A DNA stretch of 64,000 bases from Posidonia oceanica (Eukaryota > Streptophyta > Magnoliopsida > Alismatales > Posidoniaceae): contig JAZBRS010000049.1 of assembly GCA_037176725.1 (NCBI GenBank), forward strand, positions 38,494,001 through 38,558,000, given 5' to 3'. Numbering within the stretch: position 1 is the stretch's first letter; each line of letters starts with the position of its first letter. Under the pieces are notes generated by a model. That model had not been told where the DNA came from. It ran no database searches and was given only the letters and a program-made list of their open reading frames with translations. This document shows, one piece after another, positions 1-11,232 of this stretch. The translations under genes and the position numbers were made by a program.

Positions 1-1769
1 TCGAGGATGAAATTTTTATAAGAATAGTAGGTTGTAATGACAGCCTCGTGCAGCAACCACGAGCAAGAGCGTCGGTTGAGGCGTCGATGGGAGGCAAACC
101 ATCGATGGAGGCCCAGGCATCGACAAAAGGGGGAAGACGACTCTTGTGAGGAGGCGCCTAGGAGCCTATAAAAGAGATCTCGACCCTAAGTGTTTGCAAA
201 AGCAAGAGAGAAGAGAGGGAGAGCAGTAGAGGAAGAAGGAGAAGAGTTACTGGAGCTCACAGCCGAGAAAGGAGAAGCAGCCGTCGCCGCCGTGCGCCAC
301 CAGAGGAGTTCGTCGTTGAGTAGATCGGCCGCCGGAGAGGTATGCTTGTAGGGGAGAAAGATAGGGGATTCTTAGGTTTTCATTTTTGTTGGGTTCAGGC
401 ATGTTTGTATAGGTTTAGAGGTTGAAGATGGACATTTTGCACCCTTAGCCCTATAGTTTTAGATTACTGCTTCAAGATTTGATATTAAGACTTATTAATG
501 GCCTTTTTATCGAAACAACCTTAGGATTCCTTGATAATAATGAAACTCATGTTTTAAGGCTATAAATGATGGGAATTTTGTGATTCATGATCTAAGTTTC
601 ATAAATTTATAATTGGATCCACTGAATGTATGTTGGTGTTATGTATTAATAAAATTCTATATAAGATTCCCTGATAGATTATGGTTTAGAGTTATTCTAA
701 AATTTTGGAAATATGTTAGATAATTTGAAGTAAGATCAGGAGTTGTAACTTTATTTCTAGATGAAGGATATTCTTTCAAATTCACATAAGAGACCTGATA
801 CTAAATGTCCTATGCCATACCTTTCCTGTTCTTTTATCATAATTGCATTTAGGTCTTTGATAGAGTTTTAATGTTTTTAAAGTATTGTAAATGGCAATTT
901 AGCTAAGTTTTTGTAGTTACATTATGAACTGAGACTAAAGAGGAAATACATAAAGAACCTTGCACTTATTTTTAATAAGTAGAATGAAAATTTACAGTCA
1001 AGTCCTTTCATATATAACGAATAAATGTTTAGTCTATTTAAGTAGAAAAGATATAAAGATTTCTAGTGTTTCTCAAAAATAAGACTTGAGAGAGAGAGAA
1101 CAAGTCTTGGCATATGACTCTTCGGAGTAATGACCTTAAGGAGGGATGCACTGGCTTGACGGGGTTTAGTGCTGGATCCTATACGAATCTAGTAGCAACG
1201 ATAAGACCACAAGACTCAAATCTGATGTCTATTGATTGACACAGGTTGGTATATAAAGTCCTCACAAATGAACCAAGTGTAAGGTGGAAAAATGTAATAA
1301 TCAGAGTAAGAATGGGTTGTATACTAACTGAAAGACCGCGTTATGCCAGCGATGGGTGGTCCAAGGGATCCACTAAAAGACTGAAATGAAATGCAAGTGA
1401 AAACATGGAATCTATAAAATACTGTTTAGATCTATGATAGGCTAGGATCCTGCATGTATACTGAGTTTTCTTAAACTCATACCGTTTTCTTGGTTTTTAT
1501 TGCAGGTAATCAAGGGTCTTAGAAAAATTTTCTTTTAGGACTTGTATGGTGTTTTAAGGCTCAATCTCATATACATGGGACCCAGAATAATTTTAGTTGC
1601 ATTATTTTATTTTTCAAGTCATGTAATAAGTTATATAACAGACCGTGTTTCAGAAATGAATTATATATATTAATTCTATATTGTTCTCCTTTATCTATTT
1701 TATAATGTTCATGCATATACAAGATCTCTGTTAGAACTTCCGTTAGTCCGTGTGCGTATAGACGTTACA
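1..1769 (+). mobile_element. 3' end and LTR of a Ty3/gypsy retrotransposon (Del/Tekay-like)
   Basis: The first 30 bases look like the end of a chromovirus pol gene (GAGGATGAAATTTTTATAAG is typical just before the 3' LTR). The LTR then runs from TGTAATGACAG at 33 to GACGTTACA at 1769, giving TGTAA...TTACA terminal symmetry and about 1.74 kb. It has a TATAAAAG box at 167-174, followed by a purine-rich leader. The body of the element and the left target duplication lie outside the window, so the LTR end is inferred from symmetry only. Orientation is plus. Family assignment rests on the pol-to-LTR junction and LTR style, not on protein domains. Confidence 0.6.
167..174 (+). promoter_or_regulatory. 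TATA box of the gypsy LTR
   Basis: TATAAAAG lies about 135 bases inside the LTR and is followed by a GA-rich stretch that could be the transcribed R/U5 leader. This is seen in sequence; its use as a promoter is inferred. Confidence 0.5.
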
Positions 1770-2222
1770 AGAAACCTTCGTAGGAAGAGAAAAAGAAGTA
1801 CGAGCTCTGAAGTGGAATTGTTTCAGAAATCATATCCACTTGTTACTAATAATTCTATTTATCTTTCTTCTTTTTTTTTGCTTTTTTCCTACAATTGTTT
1901 GGTGTCTGATAATGATCTTTTTAGCCAGTAAAGCCGAAGCAACATCATTTATCTATCTATTCTACAAGAAGAGACTATCTTGCATTCCTGATTCAAGATA
2001 AGACTGTAGAGCTGAACTCGTTATGATCTCTGCTAACCCAAAGACAACAGGTTGGTGTGAAATAAGAAACACAAATATCATCCTTGACCTTGAATGAATT
2101 TCCTCAAACAACAAGTTGTATGTCACAAACAAAAAATAAGTCATGGATGAAAAAAATCTCTCATGTAGTCTCAAAGTAGCTTATTTCCCTCCAGAGGAGC
2201 CACTGACTAGTAATACACACTT

Positions 2223-5200
2223 TTACAGAGGAATGGAAAGAGCTTTCTTTATTTTTTCCACCTCCAAGTAAACTGTGGAATATGGAAGGAACTCCGAGAA
2301 ATGGCGCTGCATAACATCATTAATGGCCACAGCAAGCTTTGGGATCTCAAGAATTTCTTCATGTGTCAGCTTCCGCTCAAATCTTGCAGGATTCCCACCC
2401 CAAAGTTCACCAGTGGGAATCCTCCGACCAGGGGGGAGCACAGACCCAGCTTTCAGGATGGAGTTGGTTTCTACCAGTGAGCCTTCCATGAGGATTGACC
2501 GTTGTCCAATTATACATTCTGGCTCAATTGTACAGGACCGTAAAAGACTGTAGGCACCAACTGTCACATACCGATCAATAGATGTCTCTGCTGGAAGTCC
2601 TGAAAGCAAATATACGAAGTGAGAATTTTAACAGTTTGTTCTTGAAAGTATAATGGCTGAAGCAGGAATGACATCTTTAATTCATACCTTCTGAGAATGA
2701 ATGTTCAGATCAAACAAACCTTTTCTTGTAGACTAAAAAAGGATTAAATCATTATAAACTAAAAAATCCAAAGGATTATAAATGCAAAATAAACATTAAA
2801 TTCCAAGGGAAGAATGTTCTCATTAGGGCTGTGTTTGATTCCTGACACCCAACATATAAGGGAAATCATTTTATAACGAAAATCTGAATCAAACAAGAAA
2901 ACAGAACTAGGTTAACTACAGAAACTAATACAACTTTTGCTATACAAAACTAAGGTATATGAACTTATGTTCAGAAGTAAAATTCTGTAAAAAAGTCATA
3001 AACCAGAACCTAAGCCTAACACACAAGTTTGTCAGTTCAGTCATTCTTAACTTAAATAAAAATAACCATACTATATTACCATGTGATGCAGAGTTAACAA
3101 CATTAATTACATCAGAAATTTGACCTTTATCAGTCTTTTAGGGATGGTGACATTTAAGTAATAACGTGGAAGCATGTCAAGAGGCCAGCACGCATTTGTT
3201 GCAGGGAATAATTTGTTACAATATTTCAGAAGCATGTACTAAAATTTCTCAGGATGTATTTCGGTCTGTTTACTGTCTAGCATAGCTTATAACCAGATCA
3301 TAAGTTAAAATACAGTATTTCTAACCCATTTAGAAGTCATTAACCAATCACACAGATATGCATTGTGGCAAGGGATAATAAGTGGTATAAATGCTGTAGT
3401 GATTCAATGTGCCAAAAAACTGAATGATAACATATGACTAGCAAATTCATACTAGAAACTTCACCAATAAATACTACTTTAGCACTAGAAAAAGGTCTTA
3501 ACCTAGGAAACAACAAAGAAAAATTTAATTGATGTATCAAGTCAGACATAAGAAATAGTAATTAAATATTGGAAATAAGAAGGAATGGAGAGGAAAAATA
3601 AGAGAAACAATTAGAAGTAAGATGTTATTCCTTAATTATTCTGAATAATCGGCTTTTAGGGTTTCATGCCCCTATATTAGAAACTTTGTAATTGGACATC
3701 CACCAACTACCCATGGACCTGACTACTTCATACAATAAAATGCCTTAACTAATCTTGGAAGACTATAATCAATGAGTGGCAACTATGCCAAAGAGACCCT
3801 AAATTATATAATACCTGATATTAAATGCAAAGTGAAACAAAATCCATCACAAGATACAATTTAAAATAAATCCAAGAAAAGGTGATGGAAGATAAACTCA
3901 ATAAATTTAGTACTGAATACTGATTATGTGATGAATTATACAAACAACAATAAGTTTGAAGAAATTTTGTTCCAAAGAAGATTAACATATAAAGGTCTCG
4001 AATGAGCCCTAAGACCACCATTGAACTGTAGGAGGTCTTCTTGAAGAATTTGGGATTGGTGAAGCCAACGATATACATAGCAAATAAGTACAATGGCTAC
4101 TAGAATTAGAAAATGGGTACTAAAAATAAGAATAATGGATGCTAAGAAAAGTAAAGAAAAGATCTGTGCAAAAGATAAATATAAATCATATATTTGCTAT
4201 ACCAATAAAGATTTTGCTTGATCATAACTATTCCAAGAGGACCAAAACCACGATATGAGCTACTAATTAATGTTGTCCTGTTCTGTCAGTCCTATTCCAG
4301 GAAGACCAGACACTACTAAGACGTTATCAGAACCATGTCGAACATGTTTTGGACACAAATGCAGCTATGACACTGCATAAAATGTGTCGAGCACGGCTTG
4401 AGATGTCTCGACTATGCCATGTTCAATATACTGAACGTCCAAACAATCAATCCAGGTGTATAAATATGTTGGATGACACTAACATGTTTTGGGTCATGTC
4501 CAGAATGTGTCAGACACGGGTATGGCAATCTCATAGAAGTAATTGTGTTACACTACTTCAACAAAAGTTATGTCAAATCAAAGAGGTCTAGATAGGAATG
4601 ACTTCATGGCAACCTCTGATGTATAAATTGGTGGGACATGCTGACGCAAATAGCCAATAAGCAAATCAAAAGGCAATCTCAAAAGCATCCTAAACAAAGC
4701 CTTCATTAAGCTGCAACATGGCCCATCATCACTCATCAGACATGAAAGACTGGGTAGGAAATAAACATGTAGGATAACCTACTATAAAAAAAGGCAAATC
4801 TAGTGCACATGGCTTCCACCAATGTCAAGGGTTTAAATGTATGCAACCTTATGACCTCACCCCCCATGTGAAGAGACCATTTTCATAACTCAAACCTTTG
4901 GCCTCCCGATCACAATAGGGCAGCCTTACCATCGCGTCAAGGGTCCATATAGTAACCTATCATAAATCAACAAAAAAATCTTGTAGACCAAGAAGGTAAC
5001 AAAACAACCATGTTGTGTTGTACATTGTTAGTTTTTGTGAAACATGTAACTAAAGTGAAAATTGAAGCACAATATGCAAATCCTTACAGATCAAGTCTTC
5101 CTAAATTCAGGCCAATTAAGATTCTTTCCTCCCCTAAGTATGCTAAATTATCCACCAATGGCAATTACTGATAACCTACCAACATTTTCTCTAACTTGAC

Positions 5201-8200
5201 ATCCTTCAATAAGGTTCTCAAATGATACGAAAACTAGGAGTCCAAAGCTCTTATATACTAGATGCAAACATGAAACTAAATAAGGTGTTATTCAACAGAA
5301 AAAAGGTTAGACAAGTAAATGGAAACAACGAAAGCAGATGTGTTTCAAGCAGAAGAAGCCAAAGAAGAAATAATGCAGGCGAGAAAATAGAAGACGAATA
5401 TAATTGAAGAGGAAAAAAACAGAAGAGAGACGGAAAGGAAAGGTGAAGTAGATGAGGCTGGGGCTGAGTGGTGATTGTTGACCTGCTACAGTTATTTTTA
5501 ATCTTATCATTTTAATTTCAAACTATAGGCTAAAATTTAACACCTTGTGGATATGTGATCTTGTGGCCATGAGGTTACCTTTTTTTAAATATGTCGAGTG
5601 TAATGTGTTGTTAGAAATAAGAGAAGTCACAGTATGGTGAATGGTGATGGCCTCAGCAAAGTGAGGTTAAGAGCCATGCCTTAGTCATAAGAAGTTCAAT
5701 TTTCACTAGTTGTATCTGAAAGCAATTTCCAATCCGACATCTTCAGAGTTCATTGGCTTCAAATTGTTTGTAGATGTTGAGGCGGGTTTCAAATATTTAA
5801 AGTGTGTCCATGTATACCAAAGTAAAAAAATTAGACTCTATTTTTTTGAAAAGTTGAAAAACAGAATTTTGTTGCTGAGGTTGATGTCTAATAATTCAAA
5901 ATCCATGTGTAGAAATATATGTTGAGTGTTTTCTCTAGCATTCAAGTCGATCATTTATAAGCAACATAGTTGTTCGATCTCGATCACCTCAATCAATCAA
6001 GGGGGGAAAGAATCAGTCCCTAAGGAAGCCCCCTGGAGGACTGATATCCAACCATAAAAGTGATGAAGTAACCATGATAAAGCATATAGAACATTAGGCT
6101 GGTGGGGTATGGTACAGATGTCTGACAAGAAGATTCCTCTTTCAGATCCCACTCCTCAGGCACATCATGAGATTGGCTTTCCATAGAAGCTAGCCACCTT
6201 CTAAAAAGACGTCGAAGCCTTTTTCTCTCTCTTGGTTTGAACACTTTATTCCCCTAAGGCCCCATCCCCCCTCCCCTTAAGTTTGGAATGATTAAAATAA
6301 CGGAAGAAAAAAACCATAGACACGAAGAAGAAAGACAATATAATTCAAAGAGTAAATTCCTTAATGGTATCCTTAACTATACTTGTTTTTCACTTCAGTA
6401 CCTTCAGTTATAAAACCATTCACTCTGGTACCTTAAACTTGTATTATTTTTTAATTTACAATAGTTGTGGTAATGCCGTTAAAATTTGACATGGAAAGAC
6501 AATTATGCTCTTCTTGTTTTATTTTCACCGTTAATCACAAATACTGATAATCATTTTATAATCGATTCTAAGGGCGACGAAGAGCAGGAGCTTGAAGAGC
6601 AGGAAGGTGAATTAGAGCCGTCAAGGTCCGCTAGAGGCGGTGGCAAACCCTAGGTTCTTCTCTTTCATCCTCAACCCTAATGCTTGCCGAACTCACTACC
6701 TCGATCAACTCCCCAACATGGATTTCATAAGCCACCATGCCACAACCCCCACAGCCGCCACCACTTCCACTGCCACCGCCACCACCTACTCCGCCGACCA
6801 CCACCGCCCTTCCTCTCCTTGGAACCAACCACCAGCTGTTACCGAGGAGCCCAAGCACCTTGCCAGGTACCCGTCGTCAAGTATTCATGGCGGGGACGAT
6901 ACAAGAGAATCCTTTGCATCTTGGATGCGTCCATTATCACCTTGGACCCATCCACGCTCTCCATCACCAATGCCTACGACATGCCGAATGATTTCGAGGG
7001 CGCAACACCCGTGCTAGGGAGGGACGATGGGGCTCAGGAGTTCAATCTCAGCGTGAGGATGGATGGGCGTGGGAAGTTTAAAGGAATTAAGTTTTCTTCC
7101 AGGTTTCAAGCCAGCATTCTGACCGAGCTCCCTCAGGTGAGGTGGAGTAGGATGGGATTGATTGCCGAGTTTGCTGTGCTACACCTCCACCGGAGGACGT
7201 CGGAATGGATTCCTTTGGATTCCTTACATACATATACGTTGCAATTCTTTTTTCTCCTGATTTGCTTGCAGTTTGTTGGGGGCATTTTGGTTCTTTTTTT
7301 TGTAAAGCAAACGTTTTCTAATAGAATACTAAATTGACTAACGGTAATAGCTGAGAGTACCAGAATGAATGATTTTATAAATAAGGATACTGAAGTGAAA
7401 AAACAGGTATAGTTTAAAGTACCATTAAGGAATTTACTTTAATTTAAAAGATGAGAAGAAGATATTTGAAACAAGATAAGAAAAATAAGAAATTGAAGAA
7501 ATGAATGAGTACAAATATAGAATCGAGGAAAAAAATGAACAAAAACAAGAAGTGGATTTGGTCAGATAAAGTTTTTTTTTTGCTTTACTGAACTTTTTCT
7601 ACTACCAGGAAAAAAATATCTAGGATATTGAGTTGCTATATAGAAAATATTAGCCTTGTACCTTGTTTGCATATTGTAGAATCAAGAGAAATATTTCTGG
7701 TATTGAAAAATCAACAAAAGAAATGTAAGACTCATCCTACAACATTGTTCATAGCCTCACACAGACAGCTAGCACCGCAGTTGGTTATACATTGGAAATA
7801 AACAAATCACTGTTCACACACTATTCTTCCTCTTTGATAAAATCTACATGAATAATTACACTTGTAAGTAGTGGGAACTGGGAAGTTTGGACCAAATCCT
7901 ATAAACAATTACGTAGTGGATTCGTACCACAATGAACGTTGCAAAACACATAAACCTTCAGGCTCTAAAATGTGCTTCAAAAATTCAAAAAGAAAGTGAG
8001 GCAATTAATCAGACAAGTCAGGAAATGAAAAATAAGATGTTGAAATTCAGCCACTATGCCAGATACCTACAACCATTAGTTAGACAAAAATGCTGACTAA
8101 AAATAACAAGTACAATTTTTCTACAATGTTTATGTTTCTCAAACTTCAAAAATTCCCCATAAATCCCAAAAGTTACATAATTAAACATCCTAAAGATATC

Positions 8201-11200
8201 ACCACAACCAGTGGGACCACAAAACAATCACACTTATATTCCAAACTCAGCTTAAAACTTGGAAATTGCCCAATAAGCAAGTTTTCCCCGATCTACCAAG
8301 TGAATGCAGATGACAATCTCCAAATTCCCAAATCAAATCACCAAAAACCAACCCAAAAACTGATCTCAAACAACTCTAGACTGTTGGGAGAAGACCAAGC
8401 AGCATGCAGGGCACAATGCTCCTGACCATTCGAACAAAAGCTAATAGCAATCTTATTCCAATCTCCACAGAGAATGCAATCATTCCATACTAATAACCAA
8501 TCCCAGATGGTGACCTTGTAGACGAGTGTGACATTTAGGGGGTATGTACCCATCTAAGTCGATCTTGGGGCGCCACTGCATGAAGGGGATGATTCTTCTC
8601 TGGCCACCATAGTCCTATTTGATTCGTTCCAAAGATGGGTGTTGGTGAAGTCAGGCCGGTGAAGGCATGTAGGGGACAGGGATGGGAGAGGTGGGAAGGG
8701 AGAGTTTAAGGTTCTTCTCATTAGATGGATCACATTGTCACCATTGTTCACCTCACCACTTCGATTTCTCTTTTCTATGTAGTATGGAAGATGAAGGGAC
8801 ACGACAAGATGGTATCATGGAGATGCTCGCATGTGCAGGCAAGATTGTTGTGGGCAAGGTTCTAAATGTCGGTTTTGTATCAAACTTCGGTAAAGTGAAA
8901 AACAAACACGTGCCGGCAAAATGTCGGTATCGTATCGGTGGAAACACAGAAAAAAAAAATCACATTTGTCTAGAAAATTTCCATGTTAGTATCGTATCGG
9001 AGTCATGTCGGTAAATTGAAAATAAAACACATGTCGGTGAAATTTCGACGACACGTGTTGACATTTGGTATTATGGTTGTAAGTGGCAGATGTCGGTGAG
9101 GCTTGGATGGATGATAGTTCAGGTGTCGAGGTACAATACTCTGAGTCTGTTTTCTAATGGCACACAGCTGCTTTATGCAACCACCATTCAAAAGACCCAA
9201 GTTTGTTTCAAAAATAATCCACCTTTGTGGATCAAACCGATGGGGTGGAAGATTCTAGCAACCGCTAAGATATCCCTCAAAGGATCCAAAACTCCAAGTT
9301 GATATGACTTATTTAAGCAATTCAGGTCCAAAAGAAGATAAAATGAAAGTAGTTATTGTATTGTATAAAATAAAAATGGGAAAGGAACACTGAATACATG
9401 CCATAATAAATGTTTCCAGTATGAGCTGGACAAATACCTATGCTACAAGACTTGCATTGAGATGTGAAGAGAATAATCATGGAATAATGTCGGGGACAAC
9501 TGTTAAATTTTACTATATAAACAACAACGTAACGATATAGTGGAAAGGACAAAGATGAAGCTTGCTTTGATACCATGCCACCATGCCCCAGGAAAATGGG
9601 ACCCACACCTGGAATCCACTAACATGCCCATTACAGCATTTATATCTTGGGGTCTGAAAAATGATGATAGATGGGGCTCGCAATTGGACTCCTTTCTGCT
9701 TTTATATATTAGGATCAACTTCTCTTCGACTCAAGGAAACCTTTTGCATGCGACCTACCTTTTGTAACGCCTATGAACAATAAAAAGTTTACCTAATAAC
9801 TTGAACCAAGTAGCATGGACACCTACGTGATGACATCCACCCCAAGATGGTTTCTTTTGTACAACCTTTGCAACCTATACGAGTTGGGAGATTTGAAGAG
9901 AAAAGGAACGAATAACTTTTTAATCAATGGAAGAAATGCTAAGACTCAACTTACAACATTGTTCGCAGTCTCAAGCAGAGAAGTAGCATCAAAAAGTGGG
10001 TAATGCATTGGAAAACAAATGAATTACTTTTGCAAATCTTTCTTCATCAATCAAGTCTTTGATAGAATCCATAGACACAATTACCCTCACGCATAATGAG
10101 AAATTTGGGCTGGATCCAACGAATCACTATGTATTATATCCCATACCACAATGTGTTTTGGCAAATGCATGAACATTCAGGCTCCAAAAATGTGCTTTGA
10201 CAGTTGATAAAGACAATGAAATCCCAACAATGCAGACAAGGGAATTCTTAAGTATCGCATAAGGTACTCTAAAGACAAAATAAGATGTTAAAATTCCAGA
10301 TACCTACAGGCTACAGCTATTACAAACTCAAATGATGACCAAAAAATAACATCTACAAATTTTTCTCCTATATTTATATTTCGCAAATTTCAATATATTA
10401 TATATAGATTTCCAAAAGTGCTATATAGCTTACTGCAATCACCACACAACCAATTAGATCACCAAGCGAAGCAACCAGACTCGAAACTGAGCTTAAAACC
10501 TAGAAACTTTCCCCAAGATACAAACTAACGCTAAAGTCCAGTCGCTATGCCAGATACCTACAGCTGGTGCTTGTACTCAATCCTGACTAAAATAAACTAC
10601 TACAAATTTTTATCATGTGCCTACGTTTCACGAACTTCACTAAAAAGTCAGCAAATCACAGTAGTCCTACGTATCCCACAGCAATCACAACACAGCCAAT
10701 GAGACCAGCAAATAATACAACCACACTCCAAACCGAACTTAAAAGCTAACAACTTTCCCTCAACAAACAGTCGTTCCCACATCAGATCTCCGCAGATTAA
10801 CAAACGAAACAAAAAGGACGGAATTCCAAACGAACTCTTCAAACCTGTGGGAGAAGACCAAGCAGCGTGCAGCACACACCGCTCCTGCACATTCGAGCAG
10901 AACCCAATCGTGATCTTGTTGAGATCCCCTCTGAGCACGCACCCATTCCACACGGACGACCCGTCCCAGACCGTCACCTGGCCAGCGAGCACGACGTTCG
11001 GGGCGACGTAGGCGTCGACGGCGATCTTTGGGAGCCACTGTCCGAGGGGTATGATCCTCCTCTGGCCGCGGTAGTCCCACTTGACCCGGTCCGGGGACGA
11101 GGTGGTCAGCCGGGTCGGGCCGGTGGAGGCGTGGCGGGGGAGAGGGAGGAGCTGGGAGAGGGATGGGAGGGGAGAAAGGGAGATTGTGGGCTTTACGGTT

Positions 11201-11232
11201 CTTCTGGTGAGACGGAACGCGGCAGCCGCCAT
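2223..11232 (-). CDS. GCAL: Gamma carbonic anhydrase-like protein (mitochondrial complex I subunit)
   Basis: This is a two-exon gene: exon 1 complement(10845..11232), exon 2 complement(2223..2599), joined in phase 1 to give 254 residues, the normal family length. The splice joins ACAG/gtttga to tttcag/GACTT and restores SPTGLPAET. Residues 1-45 are a basic, Ser/Pro-rich mitochondrial presequence; from about 48 (DRVKWDYRGQ) the left-handed beta-helix hexapeptide domain begins and runs to the WGGNPARF motif near the C-terminus. Of the three zinc-binding histidines of gamma-CAs only His122 (VLHAAW) remains; the other two are Ala145 and Arg150 (TVGAYSLLR). That is the signature of the non-catalytic GCAL branch, which sits on the matrix-side CA domain of plant complex I. 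The intron of 8,245 bp is very long and full of repeats. Start is the first ATG, after a duplicated promoter region. GCAL1 versus GCAL2 cannot be told. Confidence 0.93.
4300..4540. repeat. Dispersed repeat rich in GTGTC-GACAC motifs
   Basis: This stretch contains several copies of motifs such as TGTCGA, GTGTCAGACACGG and TTTTGGGTCATGTCCA. The last motif recurs at about 57045-57062 in intron 9 of the CBS-PB1 gene, next to GTGTTCGACACA. The two places therefore share a dispersed repeat family. No terminal repeats or coding sequence were found, so class is unknown. Confidence 0.4.
4786..4955 (-). mobile_element. Au-like SINE in the GCAL intron
   Basis: Read on the minus strand this begins with a degenerate pol III A box (GATGGTAAGGCTGC), has a B-box-like GGTTTGAGTTA, then the characteristic 3' body with GGTTGCATACATT and GTGCACTAGATTTGCC, ending in an A tail (seen as T-rich on minus, AAAAAAA at 4786 on plus). 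It matches the layout of the widespread plant Au SINE family. Imperfect target duplications TAACCTACTAT and TAACCTATCAT flank it. It lies in the same orientation as GCAL. Confidence 0.7.
6350..7439. mobile_element. Pack-MULE (non-autonomous Mutator-like element)
   Basis: Terminal inverted repeats of about 83 bp begin GAGTAAATTCC at 6350 and, read inward from 7439, AAGTAAATTCC; they stay alignable through CTTAATGGTA and CACTTCAGTA. Flanking 9-mers TAATTCAAA (6341-6349) and TAATTTAAA (7440-7448) are an 8/9 target duplication of the size Mutator-like elements make. There is no transposase. The inside is dominated by a host gene fragment (see 6718-7285), which makes this a Pack-MULE. It sits inside the GCAL intron. 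Confidence 0.85.
6718..7285 (+). pseudogene. GRV2: Captured 5' fragment of GRV2/KAM2 (DnaJ RME-8/DNAJC13 homologue)
   Basis: The plus strand reads MDFISHHAT at 6718, then Pro/Thr-rich sequence to HLARY, and in the next frame VVKYSWRGRYKRILC, ITLDPSTLS, KGIKFSSRFQASILTEL and EFAVLHLHRR. This is the N-terminus of plant GRV2/KAM2, the endosomal J-domain protein needed for vacuolar sorting and gravitropism. A one-base deletion near 6870 breaks the frame between HLARY and VVKYSW. After the exon comes a short intron-like stretch ending TTGCTTGCAG at 7271, then TTTGTTGGGG, matching the start of the next GRV2 exon (FVG). The presence of an intron means genomic DNA was captured, not mRNA. It is not functional as GRV2. 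Confidence 0.82.
8384..8740 (-). pseudogene. Dead duplicate of GCAL exon 1
   Basis: On the minus strand the sequence reads, in shifting frames, a remnant of the presequence (RRTLNSPF, LPSLSPTCLHRPD), then DYGGQRRIIP, QWRPKIDLDGY, and VTIWDWLLVWNDCILCGD, NKIAISFCSNGQE and LHAAWSSP. These parallel exon 1 of the intact GCAL copy. Frameshifts (near 8555 and in the 5' part), a lost initiator context and a damaged donor region show it cannot serve as an alternative first exon coding for GCAL. It lies inside the intron of the working gene. Confidence 0.82.
8855..9110. repeat. ATGTCGG-rich insert in duplication copy A
   Basis: Motifs ATGTCGG, GTATCGTATCGG and CATGTCGGTAAA(T/G)TGAAAA recur within 250 bases: AAATGTCGG at about 8866, 8920, 9005, 9032 and 9089. 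The tract has no counterpart in duplication copy B. It is probably a piece of a repeat element; I could not identify termini. Confidence 0.45.

Larger units (their letters stand above)
7700..9920. repeat. Copy A of a 2.2 kb tandem duplication (GCAL promoter plus exon 1)
   Basis: The segment aligns in the same order with 9920-11980 through at least five anchors: TTACAACATTGTTC (7738/9951 region), the exon 1 copies, TTCAGGTCCAAAAGAAGA (9323/11429), the TGGACT(C/T)CTTTCT area (9686/11674), and the block near GCAACCTATAC at 9871/11938. Divergence is considerable, so it is an old event. Copy A carries an extra stretch at about 8855-9110 rich in ATGTCGG motifs that copy B lacks. Confidence 0.8.
2600..10844 (-). 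other. GCAL intron 1 (8.2 kb) loaded with insertions
   Basis: The intron is bounded by a GT donor at 10844 and an AG acceptor at 2600, with a T-rich tract before the acceptor. In the gene's reading direction it contains a local duplication of 5' sequence, a dead copy of exon 1 (8384-8740), a Pack-MULE (6350-7439) and an Au-type SINE (4786-4955). The part from 2600 to about 4200 is AT-rich with no recognisable coding sequence, and 4955-6350 shows nothing I can name. Confidence 0.85.
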
